Source: Flavobacteriales bacterium (GTDB lineage Bacteria; Bacteroidota; Bacteroidia; Flavobacteriales_E; Vicingaceae). Taken from it: a stretch of 64,000 nucleotides of DNA. The stretch covers positions 1 through 64,000 of the forward strand of contig JADYZM010000025.1 of assembly GCA_020853105.1 (NCBI GenBank), in the 5' to 3' direction. The position numbers and the translations under genes are program-made. The notes below the pieces were generated by a model. The model did not search any database, was not told the DNA's origin, and saw only the letters and a program-made list of their open reading frames with translations. How positions within the stretch are numbered: position 1 is the first letter of the stretch; the number at the start of each line of letters is the position of its first letter. This document shows positions 7,713 to 16,130 of the stretch, one piece after another.

Positions 7713-9812
7713 ATGAAAAAAATTACCACGTTATTAACTATTCTTTTATTGATATCTTCTGTTCAATTATTTTCCCAATCAGATACACTCAACAATAAAA
7801 AAGCCAAAGAATTACTAGATAGAGCTGACTTGGATTTTGAAGATGGAAAGTACATAGATGCATTAGACAAATACAAACAATTATTCGAGTATAAACCCTC
7901 TGATTTATATTATAAATTGATGATGGGAATTTGCTACAGCTATTCTCCAAACGAAAAAGCAAAATCAATAGAAATTATTGAACAAGTCAAAACAGTTAAC
8001 CCTGAGTACAATTTAGTTAACTTTTATTTAGCAAGAGCTTATGCAGTTAATTATCAATTTGAAAAAGCGGTTGATTTGTTTAATATGTTCTTGACAAGAA
8101 GCACACCTGAAGAAGCCGAGGAACAAGCAACTGCTCAAAAAATGATTCAAAATTGTAAAAATGCAATAGAAATTTTAAAAGATACAATAAAAGAAAATAT
8201 TGTAGAAAACATTCAAGCTCCAGTTAACTCTCAATATTCAGAATATGTACCTGTTATTTCAGCAGATGAATCAGTTATGATTTTCACGTATCGAGGAGTT
8301 AAAAGCAAAGGTGCGGAAAAACTTCCGGTTTCTATGAACTCAGAAACCTATAGCGAAGATGTTTTTGTTTCTTATAATAACAATGGGGAGTGGACTGAAC
8401 CTGTTAGCATTGGTGATAATATCAATACAGAAGGACATGATGCTGCAATTGCCCTTTCTGTTGATGGTCAAACTTTATTTATATATAAAAGCGAAAAAAA
8501 CAACAACGGTGATATATATGTAAGCAGGTTAACCGGCAAAAGCTGGTCAAAACCTGATTTACTGAAAGGTGATGTAAATAAAAATGATAGTTGGGAGGGT
8601 AGTGCAAGCTTATCTGCAAATGGAAAAGTATTGTATTTTGCAAGCAATAGATCAGGAGGTTTGGGAGGTAGAGATTTGTATAAGGCTGAACTACAGTCGG
8701 ACGGAAGTTGGGGAAATGTGCAAAATTTAGGTTCTAAAATCAATACCGTTTATAATGACGATGCTCCATTCATTCACCCGGATAACCAAACTTTTTATTT
8801 CAGTTCTGAAGGTCACACCAGCATAGGCGGATATGATATCTTTTATAGCAAATTAGATGAATATAGTTCTTTTAGTGATCCTCTAAATATGGGCTATCCA
8901 ATTAATACTATTAATGATGACCGCTATTTTGTGCTGTCTGCCGATGGAAAAACAGGTTATTATTCCGGTGGTGGAGAAAAAAGCATTGGAGAACAAGATA
9001 TTTTCAGAATTATTGCCGGAAAAGTTCAAAAACCGGTATTAGCACTTTTACTAGGAAATGTTTATTACAATGATGCTCCTGTAGGTTCGTATATGCACCT
9101 ATTCAAAGGTGATGATGCAAACTTAGAAGGTTCGTTTAAATCAAACGAAGAAACAGGTAAATATGTTATGGCTCTCTCTCCCGGTAGATATGAAATTGAG
9201 GTAGAACTTGCCACAGGTGAAACTGTTAGAGATTCTATTAATTTAGAAGAAATTAAAGAATATGTTGAACTGTATAAAGACTTTAGAATTTACAGCGATT
9301 CGAACTTAGTAGATAAAAACAATATTGCTCTACAAGAACTGTTAAAGAAAACTATGAGCGGAGAGCCTAAAACTATTGATACTCTTTTTACTGACAATGC
9401 CGGAAAACCAAAAGATGTGAAACCTTTGGAGCCTGGACGTAGTTTTGTTTTGAATAATATATATTACGATTGGAATAAATATACCCTAAGACCCGAATCA
9501 AGAAAAGAATTAGACAATTTAGTTGTTATATTAACCGAAAACAAAGAAATCAAAGTTGAAATATCTAGCCATACAGATTCTAGGGGCTCAGATGCGTTGA
9601 ATCAAAACCTTTCTAAACAAAGAGCCAATGAGGTAGTTAAGTACTTAATTTCTAAAGGTATTAAAAAAGATAGGTTGGTTGCAGCCGGTTATGGAGAAAC
9701 TCGTTTAGCTGACGATTGTACAAAATACAAAGATTGCGGAGAAACTAGAAATGATGATTGTGATTGCCACCAAAATAATCGAAGAACAGAATTTAAAGTG
9801 TTGAGTAAATAA
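7713..9812 (+). CDS. OmpA-family protein with TPR, PD40 propeller and CRD domains (PorE-like)
   Basis: This 699-residue protein is predicted to be periplasmic or outer-membrane associated. It has a signal peptide (about 1-22), TPR-like helices (30-150) and PD40 beta-propeller repeats (about 180-430, for example GKVLYFASNRSGGLGGRDLY). A carboxypeptidase-regulatory-like domain (about 445-525) precedes a C-terminal OmpA-like peptidoglycan-binding domain (575-699, with ISSHTDSRGSDALNQNLS and NRRTEF). The order TPR, propeller, CRD, OmpA is that of the T9SS component PorE, so peptidoglycan anchoring of a secretion or gliding complex is plausible. The Cys-rich insertion before NRRTEF is common in Bacteroidota versions. 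A second gene of the same layout lies at 50471. Confidence 0.85.
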   Translation: MKKITTLLTILLLISSVQLFSQSDTLNNKKAKELLDRADLDFEDGKYIDALDKYKQLFEYKPSDLYYKLMMGICYSYSPNEKAKSIEIIEQVKTVNPEYNLVNFYLARAYAVNYQFEKAVDLFNMFLTRSTPEEAEEQATAQKMIQNCKNAIEILKDTIKENIVENIQAPVNSQYSEYVPVISADESVMIFTYRGVKSKGAEKLPVSMNSETYSEDVFVSYNNNGEWTEPVSIGDNINTEGHDAAIALSVDGQTLFIYKSEKNNNGDIYVSRLTGKSWSKPDLLKGDVNKNDSWEGSASLSANGKVLYFASNRSGGLGGRDLYKAELQSDGSWGNVQNLGSKINTVYNDDAPFIHPDNQTFYFSSEGHTSIGGYDIFYSKLDEYSSFSDPLNMGYPINTINDDRYFVLSADGKTGYYSGGGEKSIGEQDIFRIIAGKVQKPVLALLLGNVYYNDAPVGSYMHLFKGDDANLEGSFKSNEETGKYVMALSPGRYEIEVELATGETVRDSINLEEIKEYVELYKDFRIYSDSNLVDKNNIALQELLKKTMSGEPKTIDTLFTDNAGKPKDVKPLEPGRSFVLNNIYYDWNKYTLRPESRKELDNLVVILTENKEIKVEISSHTDSRGSDALNQNLSKQRANEVVKYLISKGIKKDRLVAAGYGETRLADDCTKYKDCGETRNDDCDCHQNNRRTEFKVLSK

Positions 9813-9837
9813 AATTTAATGCTTTAGATTTTCACTC

Positions 9838-10560
9838 GTGTTAAGCAATCAACAAAGAAAATACGTTAAATCTTTGCAACTAAAAAAGTTCCGTACTCAA
9901 TACGGAACTTTTTTAGTTGAAGGAAAAAAGTTAATCGAAGAACTTCGAATGTCCGATTTTGAAATTGAACAAATTTATAGCACAGAAAATCTTCAACAAA
10001 TAAATAGTGTTGTTTCAATTTCTGAAGCAGAAATGAAGTCAATCTCCGCACTATCAACCCCAAGCCCTTTCTTGGCAGTAGTTAAACAAAAAAAGAACTT
10101 GGTTTATCAAGAAAAAAACAATCTTACTTTAGTGCTTGACCAAATTAAAGACCCGGGAAATTTGGGAACCATCATAAGAACAGCCGATTGGTTTGGTATT
10201 TCACAAATTATTTGCTCTCACAATTGCGTCGATGTGTATAATCCCAAGGTTGTTCAAGCAACTATGGGCTCTATTTTTAGGGTTAGTGTTTTTTATGACG
10301 AACTGGAAGAATTCTTTAAAAAGAATAAACAAATTCCTGTATTTGCAGCTGATTTAGATGGAAAGAATGTTTTGAAAACTCCAATTTTTCAAAAAAAATC
10401 ATTTATGCTTATGGGTAGTGAATCTTTTGGCATCACCAAAAATTTACATCAATTCATTACACAAAAAATAACTATTCCAAGTTATGGAAGTGCAGAATCT
10501 CTTAATGTGTCTGTTGCCACAGGAATTTTGTGCTCAATTTACCGACAACAATTCACATAA
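9838..10560 (+). CDS. SpoU/TrmH-family RNA 2'-O-methyltransferase
   Basis: This is a 240-residue SPOUT methyltransferase that probably methylates a ribose 2'-OH in rRNA or tRNA using S-adenosylmethionine. An N-terminal substrate-binding domain (1-85) is followed by the knotted catalytic domain. Three SpoU motifs are clear: LDQIKDPGNLGTIIRTADWF (motif 1, catalytic Asn and Arg), LMGSESFGI (motif 2) and IPSYGSAESLNVSVATGIL (motif 3). The start is GTG at 9838; the frame offers no nearby ATG. It follows the OmpA-family gene by 25 bp. A strong hairpin sits inside its early codons (9877-9919). Confidence 0.9.
   Translation: MLSNQQRKYVKSLQLKKFRTQYGTFLVEGKKLIEELRMSDFEIEQIYSTENLQQINSVVSISEAEMKSISALSTPSPFLAVVKQKKNLVYQEKNNLTLVLDQIKDPGNLGTIIRTADWFGISQIICSHNCVDVYNPKVVQATMGSIFRVSVFYDELEEFFKKNKQIPVFAADLDGKNVLKTPIFQKKSFMLMGSESFGITKNLHQFITQKITIPSYGSAESLNVSVATGILCSIYRQQFT
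9877..9919. other. Perfect 19-bp hairpin inside the methyltransferase CDS
   Basis: CAACTAAAAAAGTTCCGTA (9877-9895) is perfectly complementary to 9901-9919 across a CTCAA loop. It covers codons 14-28 of the methyltransferase. The flanking A and T runs give it terminator-like character in both directions. It could reduce expression of the gene or act as an RNA-level control element. Confidence 0.8.
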
Positions 10561-10666
10561 CAGTATTTGAATGAGCCAAAATGTCATGAAAATTTCATTG
10601 GCATATACTTTGAAAAGCATTCATCATTCTAAAATAATTTATTCACAACATAAAAAAGCAAGAGAT

Positions 10667-12553
10667 ATGTCAAAAGGAAAAATTAAGGTATCAACAGAAA
10701 ATATTTTCCCCATAATCAAAAAATTTCTATACTCTGACCATGAAATTTTTTTAAGAGAACTAATTGCCAATGCCACAGATGCAACAAAAAAACTTCACAC
10801 ACTATCATCATTAGGTGAATTCAAAGGAGAAATAGGAGATGACACAATAGAAGTAATAGTTGACAAATCTGCTAAAACAATTACTGTTAAAGACCGTGGA
10901 ATTGGAATGAGTGAAGAGGAAATAAAAAAATACATCAATCAAATTGCATTTTCAGGGGCAGAAGAATTTGTTAATCAATTTAAAGACAAAACAGACACGG
11001 GCAATATCATCGGTAAATTCGGATTAGGGTTCTATTCGTCTTTTATGGTTGCTGAACGAGTTGAAATTGTTTCTAAAAACTATAAAGATGAACCTGCAGC
11101 TCATTGGGAGTGCGATGGCAGTCCAGAATACACATTGAAAACTACTGAAAAAACCGAAAGAGGAACAGAGATTATTTTACATATAGCAGAGGATTCTACT
11201 GAATTTTTAGAGGATATTAGAATCAAAACTTTATTGGAAAAATACTGCAAGTTTATGCCTGTTGCCATAAAGTTTGGTACGAAAACCGAACAAGTTGAAA
11301 ACACAGAAGGAAAAAAAGATAAAGACGGAAATATTGAAAAAGTAGCAGTTCAAGTTGACAACATCATAAATAATCCAAATCCTGCATGGACAAAATCGCC
11401 ATCTGCTTTAACAGATGAAGATTATAAGAATTTTTATAGTGAACTATACCCATTTAATTTTGAAGAATCCTTGTTTCATATTCATCTAAATGTGGATTAT
11501 CCGTTTAATTTGACCGGAATTTTATATTTTCCTAAAATTAAGCCTAACATGGAGGTTCAAAAAGATAAAATTCAATTGTATTCACGACAAGTATTTATTA
11601 CAGACTCGGTTGAAGGAATAGTTCCTGACTTTTTAACATTACTACACGGGGTTATCGACTCTCCTGATATTCCGCTAAATGTTTCACGTTCATACTTACA
11701 AAGCGATGGAAATGTGAAAAAAATTTCAAGTCATATCACCAAAAAAGTATCTGACAAGTTAGAAGAACTTTTCAAAAAAGACAGAGAAGATTTTGAGAAA
11801 AAATGGAACGACATTAAAATATTTATTGAATACGGCATGCTTTCAGACGAAAAGTTTTTTGAAAGGGCTCAAAAGTTTGCTTTGTATAAAACAACTGACA
11901 ATAAGTATTACACTCTTGATGAACTGACTGAGAAAATTAGAATTGCCCAAACCGATAAAAACGACAAGTTGGTATTTCTATACACAAACGATGTAGATAA
12001 CCAATATTCATACATTCAATCGGCTAAAGAAAAAGGATATGATGTTATTGTTATGGATTCCCCACTATCATCGCACCTAATAGGCAGATTGGAACAACAG
12101 GTTGAAAAATCAACTTTCTCACGAGTAGATGCAGATACTATTGAAAAACTGATTGATAAAAATGAAGAGATTCCGTGTAAACTAACAGATAAACAAAAAG
12201 AAGAACTTAAACCAATTATTGAAGAAGTAATATCAAAGGAGAAATTTACCATTCAATTTGAAAGCTTAAACGAAACAGAGCACCCCATAACCATCATTCA
12301 GCCTGAATTTATGAGGAGAATGAAAGAAATGAGTAAACTCAATAACGGTGGAATGTTTGGTGCATTTCCTGAATCGTACAACATGGTAGTTAATGCAAAT
12401 CACCCGCTTATTTCAAAATTATTGAATGAAAAAGACAGTAATAAACAAAAAGAAATAGCCAAACAAGCTGCCGATTTAGCTTTATTGTCTCAAAACATGC
12501 TAAAAGGAGAAGAGTTATCGAAATTTATTAAAAGAAGTATTGAATTAATTTAA
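10667..12553 (+). CDS. htpG: Molecular chaperone HtpG (Hsp90)
   Basis: HtpG is an ATP-dependent cytosolic chaperone that remodels non-native client proteins. From the chosen start it has 628 residues, normal for Bacteroidota HtpG. The GHKL ATPase domain shows ELIANATDATKK (with the catalytic Glu), VKDRGIGMS and IGKFGLGFYSSFMVAE. The middle domain has SRQVFITD and LNVSRSYLQSD. The ATG at 10667 (MSKGKIKVSTENIFP) was chosen because the frame open from 10571 adds 32 residues unlike the family N-terminus. It seems to be transcribed alone. Confidence 0.95.
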   Translation: MSKGKIKVSTENIFPIIKKFLYSDHEIFLRELIANATDATKKLHTLSSLGEFKGEIGDDTIEVIVDKSAKTITVKDRGIGMSEEEIKKYINQIAFSGAEEFVNQFKDKTDTGNIIGKFGLGFYSSFMVAERVEIVSKNYKDEPAAHWECDGSPEYTLKTTEKTERGTEIILHIAEDSTEFLEDIRIKTLLEKYCKFMPVAIKFGTKTEQVENTEGKKDKDGNIEKVAVQVDNIINNPNPAWTKSPSALTDEDYKNFYSELYPFNFEESLFHIHLNVDYPFNLTGILYFPKIKPNMEVQKDKIQLYSRQVFITDSVEGIVPDFLTLLHGVIDSPDIPLNVSRSYLQSDGNVKKISSHITKKVSDKLEELFKKDREDFEKKWNDIKIFIEYGMLSDEKFFERAQKFALYKTTDNKYYTLDELTEKIRIAQTDKNDKLVFLYTNDVDNQYSYIQSAKEKGYDVIVMDSPLSSHLIGRLEQQVEKSTFSRVDADTIEKLIDKNEEIPCKLTDKQKEELKPIIEEVISKEKFTIQFESLNETEHPITIIQPEFMRRMKEMSKLNNGGMFGAFPESYNMVVNANHPLISKLLNEKDSNKQKEIAKQAADLALLSQNMLKGEELSKFIKRSIELI

Positions 12554-12609
12554 TATTTTAACCAAAAAAAAGTAATTTCATCATAAACTTAAATAGATAA
12601 AACAGAAAT

Positions 12610-13200
12610 ATGAATAAATCATGGATAATATTAGGAGTGGTAGGTTTACTAATCCTTTTTTTAGTATTTTCAGTAGTAGGTTCGTACAACTCAATGGTTA
12701 CAAAAGACGAAGCAGTTAGCGGACAATGGTCTCAAGTTGAAAACGTATATCAACGAAGAGCAGATTTAATTCCAAACCTTGTAAACACAGTTAAAGGTTA
12801 TGCAGCTCACGAAAAAGAAACCTTAGAAGGTGTTGTTAATGCTCGAGCAAAAGCTACAAGCACATCAATTGATGCTTCAAAGTTAGATGCTGAAGCAATC
12901 AAAAAATTTACAGCAGCTCAAGATGGCTTAAGCTCAGCCCTTTCAAAATTAATGGTTGTGGTTGAAAAGTATCCCGACTTGAAAGCAAACCAAAACTTTT
13001 TAGAGTTGCAAGCTCAATTGGAAGGAACCGAAAACAGAATTACTGTTGAACGCCAGAAGTTTAACGAAGCCGCAAAAGATTATAACACATTCATCAGAAA
13101 ATTCCCTAGAAATATATGGGCAGGAATGTTTGGTTTTGATAAAAAAGATTACTTTGAAGCTGCTCAAGGCTCAGAAAAAGTTCCAACAGTACAATTTTAA
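12610..13200 (+). CDS. lemA: LemA family membrane protein
   Basis: LemA is a small membrane protein of poorly defined function, often linked to TPM-domain proteins. The 196-residue product has one N-terminal transmembrane helix (about 5-25) and then a long helical domain. Family signatures are QVENVYQRRADLIPNLVNTV and GYAAHEKETLEGVVNARAKA, plus FNEAAKDYNTFIRKFP near the C-terminus. A strong terminator follows immediately, and two TPM genes come next, the usual family neighbourhood. Confidence 0.95.
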   Translation: MNKSWIILGVVGLLILFLVFSVVGSYNSMVTKDEAVSGQWSQVENVYQRRADLIPNLVNTVKGYAAHEKETLEGVVNARAKATSTSIDASKLDAEAIKKFTAAQDGLSSALSKLMVVVEKYPDLKANQNFLELQAQLEGTENRITVERQKFNEAAKDYNTFIRKFPRNIWAGMFGFDKKDYFEAAQGSEKVPTVQF

Positions 13201-13203
13201 AAT

Positions 13204-13229
13204 AAAAAGCCTCCAAACGGAGGCTTTTT
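13204..13229 (+). terminator. Rho-independent terminator after lemA
   Basis: AAAAAGCCTCC (13204-13214), loop AAAC, GGAGGCTTTTT (13219-13229). The perfect 11-bp stem with a T-run starts 4 bp after the lemA stop. Its symmetry would allow activity in both directions. Confidence 0.9.
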
Positions 13230-13255
13230 ACTACAATTAAACAATAAGAAACATC

Positions 13256-13690
13256 ATGTCTAAAGACCTATTAAACCTTGTTGAAAAAAAACAACTAGAG
13301 TCAGCAATCAAAGAGGCTGAAAAAAATACTTCAGGAGAAATACGTGTGCATATTGAAAAAAAATGCGAAGGCGATGTTCTAGACCGTGCCGCCTATTTAT
13401 TTGATTTGTTAGAAATGCAAAAAACCAAACTCCGCAACAGCGTTTTGATATACTTAGCAGTAGATAACAGACAACTAGCAATATTGGGCGATGCCGGAAT
13501 CAATCAAAAAGTGCCTGTTGATTTTTGGGATAAAACCAAAGACTTGATGGTTGAACATTTTAAAAAAGGAGATTTCTTTGGAGGGCTTTCCGGTGGAGTT
13601 CTATCAGCCGGTAATCAACTTAAAAAGTATTTTCCTTCGGATAAATCAGATACAAACGAGCTGAATAACGAAATATCATTGGGCGACTGA
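13256..13690 (+). CDS. TPM-domain protein, soluble (TLP18.3/Psb32/MOLO-1 family)
   Basis: This 144-residue protein is essentially one TPM domain. The signatures are AIKEAEKNTSGEIRVHIEKKC and LIYLAVDNRQLAILGDAGI, then GDFFGGLSGGVLSAGNQLKKYFP. There is no signal peptide or membrane helix, so it is expected in the cytoplasm. It starts 27 bp after the lemA terminator and is followed 15 bp later by a secreted, membrane-anchored TPM paralogue. The lemA-TPM-TPM arrangement is common in Bacteroidota. The biochemical function is not established. Confidence 0.85.
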   Translation: MSKDLLNLVEKKQLESAIKEAEKNTSGEIRVHIEKKCEGDVLDRAAYLFDLLEMQKTKLRNSVLIYLAVDNRQLAILGDAGINQKVPVDFWDKTKDLMVEHFKKGDFFGGLSGGVLSAGNQLKKYFPSDKSDTNELNNEISLGD

Positions 13691-13705
13691 TTAAATAAAA
13701 AAATA

Positions 13706-14500
13706 ATGAAAAATAGTTTATTTCTATTTCTGGCAATTCTACTTCATTTCTCAGTTAAATCTCAGGAGTGTTTACTAAATCAAGCTCCAAAAAAAGATTT
13801 AGTTCAGGATTATGCAAACATACTCAGTGATGAGGAAGAGGAATATTTAAGACAAAAACTTACTGCTTTTAATGATACCACTTCAACACAAATTCTGGTA
13901 GTAACCGTTACAGATTTATGCGGTTACGATAAATCTGAGTTTACATACACACTGGGAGAAAAATGGGGTGTAGGACAAAAAGGAAAAAACAATGGAATTG
14001 TAATGATGGTTAAGCCTAAAGAAATAGATGGTAGAGGCGATGCTTTTATTGCTCCTGGATATGGTTTAGAAGGCGTTTTGCCAGATGCAATAGCAAAGCG
14101 AATTGTGGACAAAGATATGATACCCTATTTCAAGCAAAAGGAATACTATTATGGTATTCATCAAGGAGTTAATTTGATAATGGGTTTCACTTCCGGTGAA
14201 TTTTCAGCTGATGAATATGCAAAAACAGATTGGGCATCTTTTCTAATACCATTTGCTTTGATAGTGGTAGTACTTTTAATCACATTTCTATCCGCTGCAA
14301 AAAAAGCTAAAAGCTATTCCGTTGGGCATAATATTCCATTTTGGACAGCTTTTACATTGATAAATTCAATGGGGAAAAGTCACGGTGGATCATGGGGTAG
14401 TTTTACAAGCAGAGGTGGAAGTTTTGGCGGTGGAGGAAGTAGTTTTGGTGGTTTTGGAGGAGGTAGCTTTGGTGGCGGTGGAGCTGGAGGTAGTTGGTAA
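13706..14500 (+). CDS. YgcG-like TPM-domain protein with Gly/Ser-rich tail
   Basis: This 264-residue envelope protein has a signal peptide (1-19) and a TPM domain (about 28-160, with VQDYANILSDEEEEYLRQKL, EKWGVGQKGKNNGIVMMV and IAPGYGLEGVLPDAIAKRI). A transmembrane helix (about 178-197) and a low-complexity Gly/Ser/Phe-rich tail (about 225-264) follow. This is the standard YgcG layout. It sits 15 bp after the soluble TPM gene and is probably co-transcribed. The repetitive tail DNA (14380-14497) could slip in replication. Confidence 0.88.
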   Translation: MKNSLFLFLAILLHFSVKSQECLLNQAPKKDLVQDYANILSDEEEEYLRQKLTAFNDTTSTQILVVTVTDLCGYDKSEFTYTLGEKWGVGQKGKNNGIVMMVKPKEIDGRGDAFIAPGYGLEGVLPDAIAKRIVDKDMIPYFKQKEYYYGIHQGVNLIMGFTSGEFSADEYAKTDWASFLIPFALIVVVLLITFLSAAKKAKSYSVGHNIPFWTAFTLINSMGKSHGGSWGSFTSRGGSFGGGGSSFGGFGGGSFGGGGAGGSW

Positions 14501-14541
14501 AATATTTTTCTTTATCTTTGACTTTCAAAATGCAAATTTCA

Positions 14542-15021
14542 ATGAAAAAAAATATTCTCCTTTTTCTTTTTACTTTGATTCTTTTCTCGTGCTACAAAGA
14601 AAAAAAACTAGTTCCATCTCCTGCGGTTAATTCAAACACAAACACAACACCAACTCAAAAAACATACGTATATTCAGGAAATATGAATATTACAAAATAC
14701 GATTCGAGTTTCAACCTTATAACAACGTATTTTCGCCCGAGTACAATTTCAAAATTATCAGGAATTTCGCCAAACTATACACTTTCAACCACCTTTGATG
14801 CAACAGCATTGAAAGGAGAGACTAACCATTCAATTCCGGTAGAAATTTCTTCTGAACATTTTTCTGTTGTTACTCCTTCCGGAACCGGAATTTTTGCTGA
14901 TGGTGTTTTGGCTGGTTACAATAAGTTGGATACTTTGTACTACCGTGTTTTATACACTGACCTGTCAAATAAAAATAAAATATTTCTGGATTATACAGGG
15001 GATTTAATAAACAGCTATTAA
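14542..15021 (+). CDS. Hypothetical lipoprotein
   Basis: This 159-residue protein is not recognised. From the ATG at 14542 it has a lipoprotein signal peptide with the lipobox LILFSC (acylated Cys at residue 17). A Ser/Thr/Asn-rich stretch leads into a probable beta-rich domain with alternating polar and aromatic residues. The frame is open from 14494, inside the previous gene's stop region, but the extra 16 residues precede the signal peptide poorly. It may be co-transcribed with the TPM genes. Confidence 0.7.
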   Translation: MKKNILLFLFTLILFSCYKEKKLVPSPAVNSNTNTTPTQKTYVYSGNMNITKYDSSFNLITTYFRPSTISKLSGISPNYTLSTTFDATALKGETNHSIPVEISSEHFSVVTPSGTGIFADGVLAGYNKLDTLYYRVLYTDLSNKNKIFLDYTGDLINSY

Positions 15022-15057
15022 ACCATTCCAATAATTTTTTGTTGAAAAGTTATAATT

Positions 15058-15085
15058 CTTTAATTCAAATAAAATTGAATTAAAG
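15058..15085. promoter_or_regulatory. Palindrome upstream of purC (possible operator)
   Basis: CTTTAATTCAA (15058-15068) is perfectly complementary to TTGAATTAAAG (15075-15085) with a 6-bp spacer. It overlaps the candidate -33 element of the purC promoter, a position suited to a repressor site. No regulator can be named. Confidence 0.4.
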
Positions 15086-15106
15086 GAAATGGCATGTTTA
15101 ATTTTG
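15075..15106 (+). promoter_or_regulatory. Candidate purC promoter
   Basis: TTG at 15075-15077 and TAATTTTG at 15099-15106 fit the Bacteroidota -33/-7 pattern (TTTG and TAnnTTTG) with a 21-bp spacer. Transcription would begin near 15113, 10 bp before the purC ATG. Confidence 0.5.
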
Positions 15107-15122
15107 CTAAAAAAAATCAATT

Positions 15123-16073
15123 ATGCAAGCAAACGCTATTAAAGAAACAAAATTCAATTTTCCTGGTCAACAGGATTTGTACAAAGGAAAAGTTAGAGAT
15201 GTGTACAACATCAATGATAAACTGTTGGTGATGGTCGTGTCCGACCGTATTTCAGCCTTTGATGTTGTTTTGCCAAAAGCTATTCCTTTTAAAGGTCAAG
15301 TGCTGAATCAAATAGCTGCAAAATTTTTAAAAGCAACCGAAGATATTGTTCCAAATTGGGTGATTGATGTTCCTGACCCAAGCGTAACCATCGGTAGAAA
15401 ATGCGAACCTTTTAAAGTTGAAATGGTAATCAGAGGTTATCTTTCTGGTCATGCTTGGAGAGAATATAGTGCCGGAAAACGCACCTTATGTGGTGTTCAA
15501 ATGCCTGACGGAATGAAAGAAAACGATAAATTTCCACAGCCCATAATAACACCTACAACTAAGGCAAGTGTTGGGCATGATGAGGATATTTCCAGAGATG
15601 AAATACTCAAACAAGGAATAGTTTCAGTTGAAGATTATACCAAACTTGAAGATTATACTCGTAAAATATTTCAACGAGGAACGGAAATAGCAGAAAAAAT
15701 GGGACTTATTTTGGTTGACACAAAATATGAATTTGGAAAAGTTGGAGATACAATATACTTGATTGATGAAATTCATACACCGGATTCTTCTCGCTATTTT
15801 TATAAAGCAGGCTACGAAGATCGTCAAGCAAAAGGTGAAAAACAAAAACAACTCTCCAAAGAATTTGTTCGTGAGTGGTTAATTGCTAATGGCTTTCAAG
15901 GAAAAGACGGACAAAAAGTGCCGGAAATGACCGATGAATTTATTGAGCAAGTTTCAAACCGTTACATTGAATTATTTGAAAATATTACCGGAGAAAAATT
16001 TATTAAATCCGATGTGAGTGATGTGTTGAGGAGAGTAGAAGAGAATGTAATAAAAGCTATTGATAAATTATAA
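15123..16073 (+). CDS. purC: Phosphoribosylaminoimidazole-succinocarboxamide synthase
   Basis: SAICAR synthase joins aspartate to CAIR with ATP in de novo purine synthesis. The 316-residue product is of the longer eukaryote/Bacteroidota type. Recognisable segments are [20 protein letters not shown] (ATP-binding loop), [43 protein letters not shown] and [14 protein letters not shown] followed by [11 protein letters not shown]. The gene stands alone between a candidate promoter and a terminator. Confidence 0.97.
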   Translation: MQANAIKETKFNFPGQQDLYKGKVRDVYNINDKLLVMVVSDRISAFDVVLPKAIPFKGQVLNQIAAKFLKATEDIVPNWVIDVPDPSVTIGRKCEPFKVEMVIRGYLSGHAWREYSAGKRTLCGVQMPDGMKENDKFPQPIITPTTKASVGHDEDISRDEILKQGIVSVEDYTKLEDYTRKIFQRGTEIAEKMGLILVDTKYEFGKVGDTIYLIDEIHTPDSSRYFYKAGYEDRQAKGEKQKQLSKEFVREWLIANGFQGKDGQKVPEMTDEFIEQVSNRYIELFENITGEKFIKSDVSDVLRRVEENVIKAIDKL

Positions 16074-16092
16074 GATTAAATAAAAATCATTC

Positions 16093-16123
16093 AAAAGGGT
16101 AAACACACGGTGTTTATCCTTTT
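16093..16123 (+). terminator. Terminator after purC
   Basis: AAAAGGGTAAACAC (16093-16106), loop ACG, GTGTTTATCCTTTT (16110-16123) form a stem with one G-U pair, then more T residues. It lies between convergent purC and the WG-repeat gene and could serve both. Confidence 0.85.
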
Positions 16124-16130
16124 TTTTATT

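Noticed and set aside
10571-10666. N-terminal extension of htpG
   Set aside because: The 32 extra residues do not resemble Hsp90, and the ATG at 10667 gives the canonical N-terminus.
14380-14500. Repeat-rich segment as an independent repeat element
   Set aside because: The GGT/GGA-type repetition encodes the Gly/Ser tail normal for YgcG-like TPM proteins.
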